From an uncultured bacterium (GTDB lineage: Bacteria; Planctomycetota; Phycisphaerae; Phycisphaerales; UBA1924), in contig CALKYH010000177.1 of the NCBI GenBank assembly GCA_938003595.1, positions 1 to 6,701 on the forward strand: a stretch of 6,701 nt of DNA, given 5' to 3'. Made by a program: the position numbers and the translations under genes. Positions within the stretch are counted from its first letter, which is position 1. Every line of letters begins with the position of its first letter. Under the pieces are notes generated by a model. The model saw only the letters and a program-made list of their open reading frames with translations, had not been told where the DNA came from and made no database searches. Positions 1 through 5,978 of the stretch are shown piece after piece.

Positions 1-806
1 AGCCGATCGACGCCGAGGCGACCGCGCCGGCGGTGGTCACGGCCGAGCCGACCCTTGAGGAGCAGCTGACCCTCGCGGCGGACGACCTGGCCGCGGCCCT
101 GCGCCGGCGCGCCGAGGGCGAGCCGGCCCCGTTCGGCACGCTCGTGGCGCTGGGCGCGCTCGACCTCGTCACCCCCGGCCTGGGCGCCCCGCCCCACGGC
201 GCCGGCGCGCTCACCGGCGCCGAGGACCGCGCCCTGGCGGCCTGGCGCAGCGCGATGTCGCAGGCGTCCTCCGAGCTGCGCGGCGGCGGCGGGCCCGAGG
301 CGCTGGAGCGCATCGCGACCAACCTGCTCGACACCATGCACGCCGAACGCACGCTGGAGATCGGGCGCTTCGCCCTCTGCACCCGTGTGGACGGCTTCGG
401 CCAGTTCGCCGAGTTCGAGACGACGGCGTTCCTCGCCCGCCGCACGCACCGGGCCATCGTCTATGTGGAGGTCAGCGACTTCATGGCCGCGCCCGCCGCG
501 GACATGAACGGCGTCTCCGGGCACCGTGTGGAGCTGACCCAGGGCGTCTCGCTCTACCACGCCGACGGCACGCTCGCCTGGCGTCAGACCGATCAGGAAA
601 CGACCGACTTCTCGCGCAACCGCCGGCGGGACTTCTTCGTCGTCCAGCGGATCGAGCTGCCCGAGACGCTGACGGTCGGTTCGTACAACCTGAAGGTCAC
701 GATGCGCGACAAGGCCACCGGGGCCGTCGCCGAGCGGACCATGCCGCTGACCATCGTCGCCGACGCCTCGCTCACGCGCCCGCAGTCGGGCGTGAGCCGG
801 CGCTGA
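1..806 (+). CDS. Conserved hypothetical protein, 5' end outside the window
   Basis: The reading frame is open from base 3 to the TGA at 804-806 (267 visible residues), with no stop before a GTG at 33. The gene therefore probably starts upstream of the window, and that GTG need not be its start. The N-terminal half is Ala/Leu-rich and probably helical, with no membrane segment. The C-terminal half, from about base 365, is rich in aromatic and beta-forming residues: FALCTRVDGFG (369-401), AIVYVEVSDF, an SRNRRRDFF stretch near 615-641, then LPETLTVGSYNLKV and a closing TMPLTIVAD. This looks like a beta-sandwich domain, and I recall similar C-terminal halves in planctomycete hypothetical proteins. 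No catalytic motif is visible, and the function is unknown. The start of any signal peptide would lie off the window. It reads co-directionally into the lipoprotein gene after a 74-bp gap that holds that gene's own promoter, so the two need not be co-transcribed. Coding status is well supported; function is not assigned. Confidence 0.8.
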   Translation, partial: PIDAEATAPAVVTAEPTLEEQLTLAADDLAAALRRRAEGEPAPFGTLVALGALDLVTPGLGAPPHGAGALTGAEDRALAAWRSAMSQASSELRGGGGPEALERIATNLLDTMHAERTLEIGRFALCTRVDGFGQFAEFETTAFLARRTHRAIVYVEVSDFMAAPAADMNGVSGHRVELTQGVSLYHADGTLAWRQTDQETTDFSRNRRRDFFVVQRIELPETLTVGSYNLKVTMRDKATGAVAERTMPLTIVADASLTRPQSGVSRR

Positions 807-809
807 CCC

Positions 810-835
810 CGGGCGCCCGAGGCGCCGGACGGGCG
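810..835 (+). terminator. GC-rich hairpin region after the first gene, weak terminator candidate
   Basis: Just after the TGA at 804-806 lie a perfect 10-nt palindrome, CGGGCGCCCG (810-819), and a 6-bp stem, CGCCCG (814-819) with CGGGCG (830-835), around a 10-nt loop. The two structures compete for the same bases. There is no T-rich run after the stem, so it lacks the hallmark of an intrinsic terminator. GC-rich intergenic sequence readily forms such stems by chance. It could mark the 3' end of the first gene's mRNA, but support is weak. Confidence 0.25.
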
Positions 836-842
836 ACCGAGG

Positions 843-873
843 TTGACAACCCGAGCGCGGTTGCGGCTATGCT
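843..873 (+). promoter_or_regulatory. Sigma70-type promoter for the lipoprotein gene, apparently leaderless
   Basis: A perfect -35 hexamer TTGACA (843-848) is followed after 19 bp by TATGCT (868-873), which matches the -10 consensus at four of six positions. An alternative -10, GGCTAT (865-870), gives a 16-bp spacer. Seven bases separate TATGCT from the ATG at 881, the usual distance from -10 to the transcription start, so the mRNA would begin at or beside the start codon. No Shine-Dalgarno sequence precedes 881, which agrees with leaderless initiation. The 19-bp spacer is long for sigma70. Confidence 0.6.
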
Positions 874-880
874 GATGGCC

Positions 881-1363
881 ATGCGACGCGTTCGCGCATC
901 AGCGATGCTGCTTCTGGCGACCGGCCTGGCCGGCGTGGGCTGCTCCACGGTCGAGTCGCCCCAGCTGACGGTGGTGGACGCGCGCGTCACGGAAGAGACC
1001 GACGAGGGCGTGATGATCGAGTTCACGCTCGAGGGGGTCAACGAGAACACGCAGGAGCTTCCCCTGCGCGAGGTGACCTATTCGCTCAGTGTGGATGGCC
1101 GCCGGGTGTTCAGCGGGCAACGGTCGGCCGAGGCGACGCTCCGACGCCTCGGCTCCCAGCGCTTCCTGCTCCCGGCGGTCGTCCCCGCGAGCGCCGAGGT
1201 CGGCCCCGTCGCGGGCTCGACCTACCGCGTGAGCGGCCAGGTGGTCTACCTGGCCCCGGGGGCGATCGCGGAGCTGCTGTTCGATTCCGGGCTGCGCCGG
1301 CCCAAGGTGTCGTTCTCGGGGACCGGCACGATCGGCGCCAACGACGCCGTCTCGACCAACTGA
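881..1363 (+). CDS. Putative LEA14/WHy-domain lipoprotein
   Basis: A 160-residue protein. The N-terminus is MRRVR followed by a short hydrophobic stretch (about residues 8-19) and Cys21 in the context LAGVGC, which fits a lipoprotein signal peptide. Position -3 is Gly rather than the usual Leu/Val/Ile, so the lipobox is imperfect. The rest resembles LEA14/WHy (LEA_2) beta-sandwich domains: a VVDARVTEETDEG strand, a central VNENTQELPLREVTYSLSVDG segment like the family's N-P-N...Y-x-L-x-V-x-G pattern, VFSG, and a late YRVSGQVVYLAPGAIAEL strand pair. Lipid-anchored LEA14-like proteins are common in bacteria and have no well-defined role beyond a general association with stress or the envelope. 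In-frame ATGs at 869 and 875 fall inside the -10 element, so 881 is the preferred start. The last 118 bp overlap the 3' end of comEC on the other strand. The domain is recognised by pattern only. Confidence 0.78.
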   Translation: MRRVRASAMLLLATGLAGVGCSTVESPQLTVVDARVTEETDEGVMIEFTLEGVNENTQELPLREVTYSLSVDGRRVFSGQRSAEATLRRLGSQRFLLPAVVPASAEVGPVAGSTYRVSGQVVYLAPGAIAELLFDSGLRRPKVSFSGTGTIGANDAVSTN

Positions 1364-3879
1364 ACAAGCGACGGGCTCCCGCCCGGTCCGGAGTGCGTCC
1401 CGGTCCGCAGGGAGCCGTCGCGCGCCCACTCCGCCCACACCGCGCCGTCCGTGGCCGTCGTCCGCCAGAGGCGACCGAGGCGCCCGGGGTCCCAGCGCTC
1501 GTCGCCGGCCCGGGACGGGCCCGTGCTCTGCACCACCAGCGCGGGGTCCACCGCCTCCAGGAAGAACAGGGGCGCCCCGCCGGCGGCGCTGCCGTGGTGC
1601 GGCGCCTCCAGCGCGTGGGCCCGAACATCCTCTCCCCGCTCCAGCAGCGCGCGCATCGCCGGGCGCTCGATGTCGCCCGTGAACAGGAAGCGGCGCTCGC
1701 CCGCCGGCGTCGGCGCCTCGAGCCGGGCGACGAGCGACATGTCGTTCGCGTCGTCGAAGCGCTGGCCCGCGAGCGGCGCCAGGACATGCAGCGTCGCCTC
1801 GCCGACTCGAAGCCGGTCGCCGGCGATCAGGACATCCACACGCACCCCCCGCCGACGGAGCCAGTCCAGCGCCGTCGCCTCCGGCCCGCCGCGCCGCTCG
1901 TGCGCGGCGTCGATGAACGCCTCCCCCACCGCCACGCGCCGCACGCCCAGCGGCTCAACGATGTCCAGCAGGCCCGCGAAGTGATCGAGGTTCGGGTGCG
2001 TGATCACGACGGTCCGCACGCGCCACGCGCCCAGCTCGCGCGCGGCGTCGGGGATGAGGCGCACGCCCACGCCCGGCGAGCTCGATCCGCAGTCCCACAG
2101 CAGCGCCTCGCGCCCGCTGCGGATCAGGTGACAGGTTCCGTCGCCCACGGCGAGGGTGTCCACGCGCGCCACGACGCCGCGCGGCAGCGCCGCGGCCTGA
2201 TAGTCCAGCAAGACCAAGCCGCAGGCCAGGGCCAGCGCCGCGCCGAACCGGGCCCGTGCGGCGAATCCCCTGGGCGCTCCCCAGCGCAGCCACCACATCC
2301 CGACGATCGACAGGCCCAGCGCCGTGGCGAACGAGATCGGCGCCGTGCGCAGCGTCGCGAAGGGCAGGCCGTCCACCAGCGAGGCGATCCACGCCAGCGC
2401 GCCGCCGATGGGCGCGATGACCTGCCCCGCCAGCGTGCCCACGCCCGGCAGCAAGGCGCCCGCGACGACCGCGATGTAGCCCACCCCCAGCGCGAGCGTG
2501 GCGATGGGCAGCGCGATCAGGCTCGCCGGCACAGACAGCAGCGGCACGGCGCCGAAGTGGAACACGACGATGGGGATCGAGATGGTCCACGCGGCGATCG
2601 AGGCGCACAGCGCATCCTGTGCGCCGTGCAGCAGCCGCCCGGAGACGCCGTGCTGGTCCGGGTCCGGCGCCTGACCGAACCAGCGCGTCCGCAGCGCCGG
2701 CGCCAGCCACAGCAGCGCCCCGACGCAGGCGAAGGACAGCTGGAACCCGGCGCTCCAGAGTTCGAGCGGCCGCCACAACAGCGCCGCGAGCATCGTCCAG
2801 CCCAGGATGTTGAGCCGGTCGTAGCGCCGACCGAAGGACTGCGCGACGAGGAACCCCGTGGTCATGATCGCCGCCCGCACCACCGGCGCGCCCGCGGGCA
2901 CGATGAGGACATACAGCAGCACGGCGAGCAGCACGACCGGCGCCTCCCACCGGCCCGGCTCGCCGAACAGGCGCAGGCCCAGCGTGGCGGTCCACGCCAG
3001 GATCGTCAGGTGCATGCCGCTGATGGCCAGGATGTGCGCCATGCCCGCGTTCGTGAAGGACTCGCGGACCTGGTCGATCTCCGGCTCGCGCTCGCCGACC
3101 AGCAGCGACGCCATCAGCGCCCGCCCGCGCGAGCGCGTCGCGCCCTCGGTCCAGGCCAGCGCCCGCGTCTGCGCGGCGCCGACGAACGACAGCCATCGCG
3201 CATGCAGGCGCGCCGTCCACGGGGCGCTGCCCGGGGGCGCCTCGCTCCAGAGCCCGGGCGAGGGCGCCGCGAGAAAACCGGCGCGCCCCTCCTGCAGCGC
3301 CCACTCGGGCCCGGGCGCACCGGGGTTGGCGGGCCGGGGGCCGTTCGAGGCGCGACCCTGCACGCGGATGATCTGCCCCATGCGCAGGCCCGTCGTCGCC
3401 GCGGGCAGGCGCACCCAGAGCGATCCGGACGCCGGGCGCCACGCGCCGGCCTCGTCCATCGCGCTGTGCACCGAGAGCCAGCACCACAGGGCGCGCTCCG
3501 AACGCGCGAAGGCGCCCAGCCGTCCGCCGACGGGCTCATGCAGGCGCGGCCGGCTCGCGACCACGCCCTGCACCTGGATGATGGACGCGTCGGCGTCGAG
3601 CGCGCGGGCGATCGAATCCCGCGGCAACTGGCCGATCCGCAGCGTCCACCACCCTGCCCCCAGCAGCACAACCGCGATGGCCAGCGCCGGCGCGCCCAGG
3701 CGCCGGGGCGTCAGGAGCGCGACCAGCGCCGCGCCGCCGCCCAGCAGCAGCAGGAGCAAGGCGTGACGCGGCTCGAACGCCCGGGCGAGGATCAGACCCA
3801 GCGCGAACAGCGCCGCGGCGATCACGCCGGCGCGCTGGCGCCAGCCGATCGTCGGGCGTGATGCGTCGGCGCCGTCCAC
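1246..3879 (-). CDS. comEC: ComEC/Rec2-family DNA internalization channel
   Basis: An 877-residue polytopic inner-membrane protein that carries single-stranded DNA into the cytoplasm during natural transformation. Hydrophobic segments lie near residues 17-35, 38-56 and 62-79, followed by a soluble DUF4131-like region with an OB-fold type pattern (about 95-215). The Competence channel domain spans about 250-535, with classic LLVGEREP (259-266), AHILAISGMH (281-290), PVVRAAIM (332-339) and SAGFQLSF (376-383), plus further membrane helices to about 530. The C-terminal metallo-beta-lactamase-like domain (about 570-820) shows THPNLDH (627-633), NDMSLV (712-717), TGDIE (734-738) and APHHGS (759-764). 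N630 sits where Asp is usual. The start is GTG 3879, 31 nt after a TTGACG element with no Shine-Dalgarno sequence. Residues about 840-877 lie antisense to the lipoprotein gene and look like a non-conserved extension. Length is normal for the family. It is tandem with the membrane-anchored protein gene upstream (90-bp gap). Confidence 0.95.
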   Translation of the reverse strand: MDGADASRPTIGWRQRAGVIAAALFALGLILARAFEPRHALLLLLLGGGAALVALLTPRRLGAPALAIAVVLLGAGWWTLRIGQLPRDSIARALDADASIIQVQGVVASRPRLHEPVGGRLGAFARSERALWCWLSVHSAMDEAGAWRPASGSLWVRLPAATTGLRMGQIIRVQGRASNGPRPANPGAPGPEWALQEGRAGFLAAPSPGLWSEAPPGSAPWTARLHARWLSFVGAAQTRALAWTEGATRSRGRALMASLLVGEREPEIDQVRESFTNAGMAHILAISGMHLTILAWTATLGLRLFGEPGRWEAPVVLLAVLLYVLIVPAGAPVVRAAIMTTGFLVAQSFGRRYDRLNILGWTMLAALLWRPLELWSAGFQLSFACVGALLWLAPALRTRWFGQAPDPDQHGVSGRLLHGAQDALCASIAAWTISIPIVVFHFGAVPLLSVPASLIALPIATLALGVGYIAVVAGALLPGVGTLAGQVIAPIGGALAWIASLVDGLPFATLRTAPISFATALGLSIVGMWWLRWGAPRGFAARARFGAALALACGLVLLDYQAAALPRGVVARVDTLAVGDGTCHLIRSGREALLWDCGSSSPGVGVRLIPDAARELGAWRVRTVVITHPNLDHFAGLLDIVEPLGVRRVAVGEAFIDAAHERRGGPEATALDWLRRRGVRVDVLIAGDRLRVGEATLHVLAPLAGQRFDDANDMSLVARLEAPTPAGERRFLFTGDIERPAMRALLERGEDVRAHALEAPHHGSAAGGAPLFFLEAVDPALVVQSTGPSRAGDERWDPGRLGRLWRTTATDGAVWAEWARDGSLRTGTHSGPGGSPSLVQLVETASLAPIVPVPENDTLGRRSPESNSSSAIAPGAR
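1368..1421 (-). terminator. Hairpin inside the comEC 3' end, terminator-like on the minus strand
   Basis: An imperfect inverted repeat pairs 1410-1421 (GGGAGCCGTCGC on plus) with 1368-1380 (GCGACGGGCTCCC). That gives 12 base pairs with one bulged base around a 29-nt loop, and the loop carries a short direct repeat, CCCGGTCCG (1382-1390 and 1399-1407). Read on the minus strand, the stem is followed by TTGTTCAGTTGG, a modestly T-rich stretch that plus-strand reading lacks. It lies about 120 nt before the comEC stop codon and 4 nt beyond the lipoprotein stop. It could terminate either convergent transcript, and the minus strand is favoured by the T-rich tail. The long loop and broken T-run make this tentative. 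Confidence 0.4.
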
Positions 3880-3887
3880 GGGGCGGC

Positions 3888-3916
3888 ATTTCGCGGCCCG
3901 GCGCCGGAGCCGTCAA
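3888..3916 (-). promoter_or_regulatory. Candidate comEC promoter, near-leaderless
   Basis: On the minus strand TTGACG (3916-3911) matches five of six -35 positions. After 17 bp comes CGAAAT (3893-3888), a poor -10 with only its last three bases matching. Eight bases then separate it from the GTG at 3879. The arrangement repeats that of the lipoprotein promoter: TTGAC[A/G] followed by 31 or 32 nt and then a start codon, with no ribosome-binding site. Sequence identity of the -10 is weak; spacing is the main support. Confidence 0.4.
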
Positions 3917-3918
3917 GG

Positions 3919-3940
3919 CCCCGACACCCTGTGCGCGGGG
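3919..3940 (-). terminator. Hairpin between the membrane-anchored protein gene and comEC
   Basis: On the minus strand CCCCG pairs with CGGGG, continuing inward after one bulged C as GCAC with GTGT (one G-U pair) and closing on a 3-nt loop. The wobble pair exists only in minus-strand RNA, so the fold is better on that strand. It begins 29 nt after the stop of the upstream minus-strand gene and ends just before the TTGACG element of comEC. No T-run follows. It could separate transcription of the two genes. Confidence 0.3.
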
Positions 3941-3969
3941 GGTCGACAGAATGCATCAGCGGGTCGGCG

Positions 3970-5100
3970 TCAGCGGAGCAGCAGCCAGTACACCCAGGCG
4001 CACAAGGCGTTGAAGAGGGTGCCGGCGCCGAGCAGGCCCAGCGTGTCGCGGGTGGCGCGGGACATCTTCCCGAACGGCTTGTTGATGACCACCAGCAGCA
4101 TGATCAGCGGCGTCAGCAAAGAGCCCAGCCTGGACGACTTGGCCGTCTGGACCTTCGCCGCCTCGCGCGACGCGGCGGCGGCCTCCGCGGCCTGAGCCAG
4201 AGCGTCGGCCTTCGGCGGTTCGGGCGCGGCCTTGGCGATGGGGGCCGGCTTGGCCTCCGGCGCCGCCTTCGCCGCCGCGGGCTTCGCGGCGACGGGGGTC
4301 GCCTTCGTCGGGGGCGGCGCGGCCTCGGCCGCGTCCATCTCCTCGATCTCGATCTCGAACTCCTCGACCGAGCCGCCCGACGCCTCGTGATCCTCGGGCC
4401 GGCGCTCCGGAACCGTGAACGCGCCGGCGGGCGGAGGCGCCGCGGCGGCCGGAGCGGTGGCGCCCTTCGAGGGCGCGGGCCCGGGCAGGATGTCGTCGGG
4501 CGCCTGGAAGGAGCCGGCGGGCTCGGCGACTTCCTCGATCTCGATCTCGACCTCGTCCTCCGGCTCGTTCTCGGGCGCGCCGGGCGAGGCCTTGGCCTGC
4601 GGCTCATCGAACTCGAGATTGCGCTTGGGATCGGGCGGAAGCGACTTCGGCGTCGCGGGCGGCGCCTGCGGGGCGGCCTTGCGTCGCACCGCGCTGGCGC
4701 GGCTGTCGAAGATCTGTCCGATGGCGTCGTCAACGCCCTCTTCGGAGGCGTCGCCCGAGGACTCGTCCATGCCGGACAGCTGGTTGTCGAGGTCCTCGAC
4801 GGAATCGGCGGTGACGGTGTCCTGCTCCGGGTCGAGGTCGCGCGAGACCGTGCCGAGCGCGTCGTTCAGCGAGCTGTCCGCGCGGAACGAGCGGGACTCG
4901 CGCGCCGGTTCGACGCTGGCCTGTTCGAGCCGCGCCAGGTCCTCCGCGACATCGGCCAGAGCGTTGTCGATGTCCCGGATGTTGTCGGGGGCCTCGAAGT
5001 CGCCCTCCATCGAGGGCGCAGCGGGGGTTTCCTCGGCGGGACGGTTGGCCGTCTCGCCGGCATTTACGGTCGCCGCGCTATCGCCAGCCCGCTCGCTCAT
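3970..5100 (-). CDS. Acidic, low-complexity protein with C-terminal membrane anchor
   Basis: A 376-residue protein of unknown function. Residues 1-135 are acidic and partly helical, with APDNIRDIDNALADVAEDL (37-55) and VEDLDNQLSG (101-110). Residues 140-320 are low complexity, rich in Ala, Pro, Lys and Glu, and interrupted by two near-identical acidic modules, EVEIEIEE (183-190) and EFEIEIEE (247-254). Short related motifs GDFEAPDN (33-40), GSFQAPDD (196-203) and GAFTVPER (226-233) also recur. The C-terminus has two hydrophobic segments, about 326-341 and 353-375, joined by a short basic loop. This predicts a membrane hairpin with a long disordered domain on one face and no signal peptide. 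ATG 5100 is chosen because GAGAG lies 10 nt upstream and a promoter fits. A longer frame runs to 5223, but it would overlap rsmE and consume the promoter. No catalytic motif is visible. Tandem position before comEC is the only functional hint. Confidence 0.8.
   Translation of the reverse strand: MSERAGDSAATVNAGETANRPAEETPAAPSMEGDFEAPDNIRDIDNALADVAEDLARLEQASVEPARESRSFRADSSLNDALGTVSRDLDPEQDTVTADSVEDLDNQLSGMDESSGDASEEGVDDAIGQIFDSRASAVRRKAAPQAPPATPKSLPPDPKRNLEFDEPQAKASPGAPENEPEDEVEIEIEEVAEPAGSFQAPDDILPGPAPSKGATAPAAAAPPPAGAFTVPERRPEDHEASGGSVEEFEIEIEEMDAAEAAPPPTKATPVAAKPAAAKAAPEAKPAPIAKAAPEPPKADALAQAAEAAAASREAAKVQTAKSSRLGSLLTPLIMLLVVINKPFGKMSRATRDTLGLLGAGTLFNALCAWVYWLLLR
4340..4550. repeat. Two direct copies of a 19-nt sequence encoding the EIEIEE modules
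   Basis: TCCTCGATCTCGATCTCGA occurs identically at 4340-4358 and 4532-4550, 192 nt (64 codons) apart and in the same frame of the minus-strand membrane-anchored protein gene. Each copy encodes the core of an acidic EIEIEE module. Each unit also holds an internal CTCGAT repeat. Conservation at the nucleotide level suggests a recent internal duplication or slippage, or simply uniform codon choice for an acidic motif. Confidence 0.7.
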
Positions 5101-5122
5101 GGCATCGAAACTCTCGGTCCGT

Positions 5123-5151
5123 ATCATCGACCCTGCCGACGACCCACTCAA
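5123..5151 (-). promoter_or_regulatory. Candidate promoter for the membrane-anchored protein gene
   Basis: On the minus strand TTGAGT (5151-5146, four of six -35 matches) is followed after exactly 17 bp by GATGAT (5128-5123, four of six -10 matches). Transcription would start about 7 nt further on, leaving a leader of roughly 15-20 nt that contains GAGAG 10 nt before ATG 5100. Unlike the comEC and lipoprotein genes, this gene would have a conventional short leader. It lies in the 116-bp gap shared with divergent rsmE. Confidence 0.4.
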
Positions 5152-5216
5152 GGCCGATGGCGGGGCCGGAAGGCCTGTTTTCTTCTCGGACCTCGCTCCA
5201 GTCTCGGAATCCGCGA

Positions 5217-5927
5217 ATGGCACGGCACACGATCTTCCTCGAAACGCTCTCCCCCGGCGCGGGCCGGCTCGAGGTCGACGGCCCCGAGGCGGACCACGCC
5301 CGCAAGGTCAAGCGCCTGGAGCCGGGCCAGATCGTCACGCTCCTCAACGGCAAGGGGCTGGTCGCGACCGCCCGCGCGGTGGAGGTGCGGCGGTCGCTCG
5401 TCCTCGAGATCACCGAGGAACACTTCGCCGAGCGCGATCGGCCGGCCGTCGAGGTCTGGAGCGCCACGCCCAAGGGGCCCCGCTCCGGCGACCTGATCGA
5501 CAGCCTCGCCCAGGTCGGCGCGGCGTCGTGGCGCTCGATGGACTCGGCCCGCTCGGTGGTCGATCCCGGCGGCAACAAGATCGCCCGCCTGGAGCGCATC
5601 GCCCACGAGGCGTGCAAGCAGTCCCTCCGCCCCTGGGCGCTGGAGATCGCAGCGCCGGTCAAATTCGCGGACGCGGTCAAGGCCGAGCCCGGCGTGCGCC
5701 TGGTGCTCGCGCACCCCGACGGCGACCCCTATCGCGCGAGCGGCACGGAATCTGTGCGACTGCTGGTCGGGCCCGAGGGCGGGTTTACTGACCAGGAACT
5801 GGGCAAGGCGCGCGAGGCGGGCGCCTCGATGTGCTGGTTCGGTCCCCATGTCATGCGCATCGAGGTCGCGGCGCCGGTCGCGTGCGCCATCATCCTCAAC
5901 TCGGAGCACGCCGCCCGGACCCCCTGA
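5217..5927 (+). CDS. rsmE: 16S rRNA m3U1498 methyltransferase RsmE
   Basis: A 236-residue SPOUT-class methyltransferase that uses S-adenosylmethionine to methylate N3 of U1498 in 16S rRNA, at the decoding region of the 30S subunit. The N-terminal PUA-like domain shows DHARKVKRLEPGQ (26-38) and the NGKG turn (44-47). The SPOUT domain has KGPRSGDLIDSLAQVGA (86-102), the EACKQSLR helix (131-138), the cofactor-binding LLVGPEGGFTDQEL (182-195), and MRIEVAAPVACAII (213-226) at the C-terminal knot. The last motif usually reads LRxETA, so MRIEVA is a mild variant. Length is normal for the family. ATG 5217 is chosen because the protein then begins with the typical ARHTIFLE strand. An in-frame ATG at 5157 would add 20 atypical residues. 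No clear ribosome-binding site is present. CGGAAT (5205-5210) lies 6 nt before the ATG and might be a leaderless -10, but no good -35 accompanies it. dprA follows after 51 bp on the same strand. Confidence 0.95.
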   Translation: MARHTIFLETLSPGAGRLEVDGPEADHARKVKRLEPGQIVTLLNGKGLVATARAVEVRRSLVLEITEEHFAERDRPAVEVWSATPKGPRSGDLIDSLAQVGAASWRSMDSARSVVDPGGNKIARLERIAHEACKQSLRPWALEIAAPVKFADAVKAEPGVRLVLAHPDGDPYRASGTESVRLLVGPEGGFTDQELGKAREAGASMCWFGPHVMRIEVAAPVACAIILNSEHAARTP

Positions 5928-5944
5928 AGCGCGGGCCCCCGGCA

Positions 5945-5969
5945 GGTGTGTTGACACCCTCTCTACACT
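5945..5969 (+). promoter_or_regulatory. Palindrome with TTGACA and TACACT upstream of dprA
   Basis: GGTGT (5945-5949) and ACACC (5954-5958) form a perfect 5-bp inverted repeat with a 4-nt loop. A perfect TTGACA (5951-5956) is embedded in it. TACACT (5964-5969), a four-of-six -10 match, follows only 7 bp later and ends 9 nt before the GTG of dprA. A 7-bp spacer is far too short for a sigma70 promoter, so TTGACA and TACACT cannot both be its elements. The palindrome could be an operator, part of a weak rsmE terminator, or chance. GGGCCCCC copies at 5933-5940 and 5970-5977 bracket the site. Confidence 0.3.
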
Positions 5970-5978
5970 GGGCCCCCC

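Noticed and set aside
869..880. Earlier in-frame ATGs for the lipoprotein at 869 and 875
   Set aside because: Both fall in or beside the TATGCT -10 element, so they would not be on the mRNA; 881 also gives a more typical MRR signal-peptide start.
1955..3487. Second long minus-strand open frame (510 codons) within comEC
   Set aside because: It is Arg/Ala/Gly-rich without motifs and is a +1/+2 shadow of comEC.
1393..3861. Very long plus-strand open frame (822 codons) opposite comEC
   Set aside because: Its translation is Arg/Pro/Gln/Ala-rich with no domain pattern. It mirrors comEC, whose own frame carries clear family motifs; long antisense frames are expected at this GC content.
5101..5223. 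N-terminal extension of the membrane-anchored protein to ATG 5223
   Set aside because: It would overlap the rsmE start, consume the candidate promoter at 5123-5151 and leave the GAGAG site before 5100 unexplained.
3931..5791. Plus-strand open frames opposite the membrane-anchored protein gene and running into rsmE
   Set aside because: Gly/Arg- or Ser/Ala-rich translations without motifs; the minus-strand gene and rsmE explain the same bases with coherent proteins.
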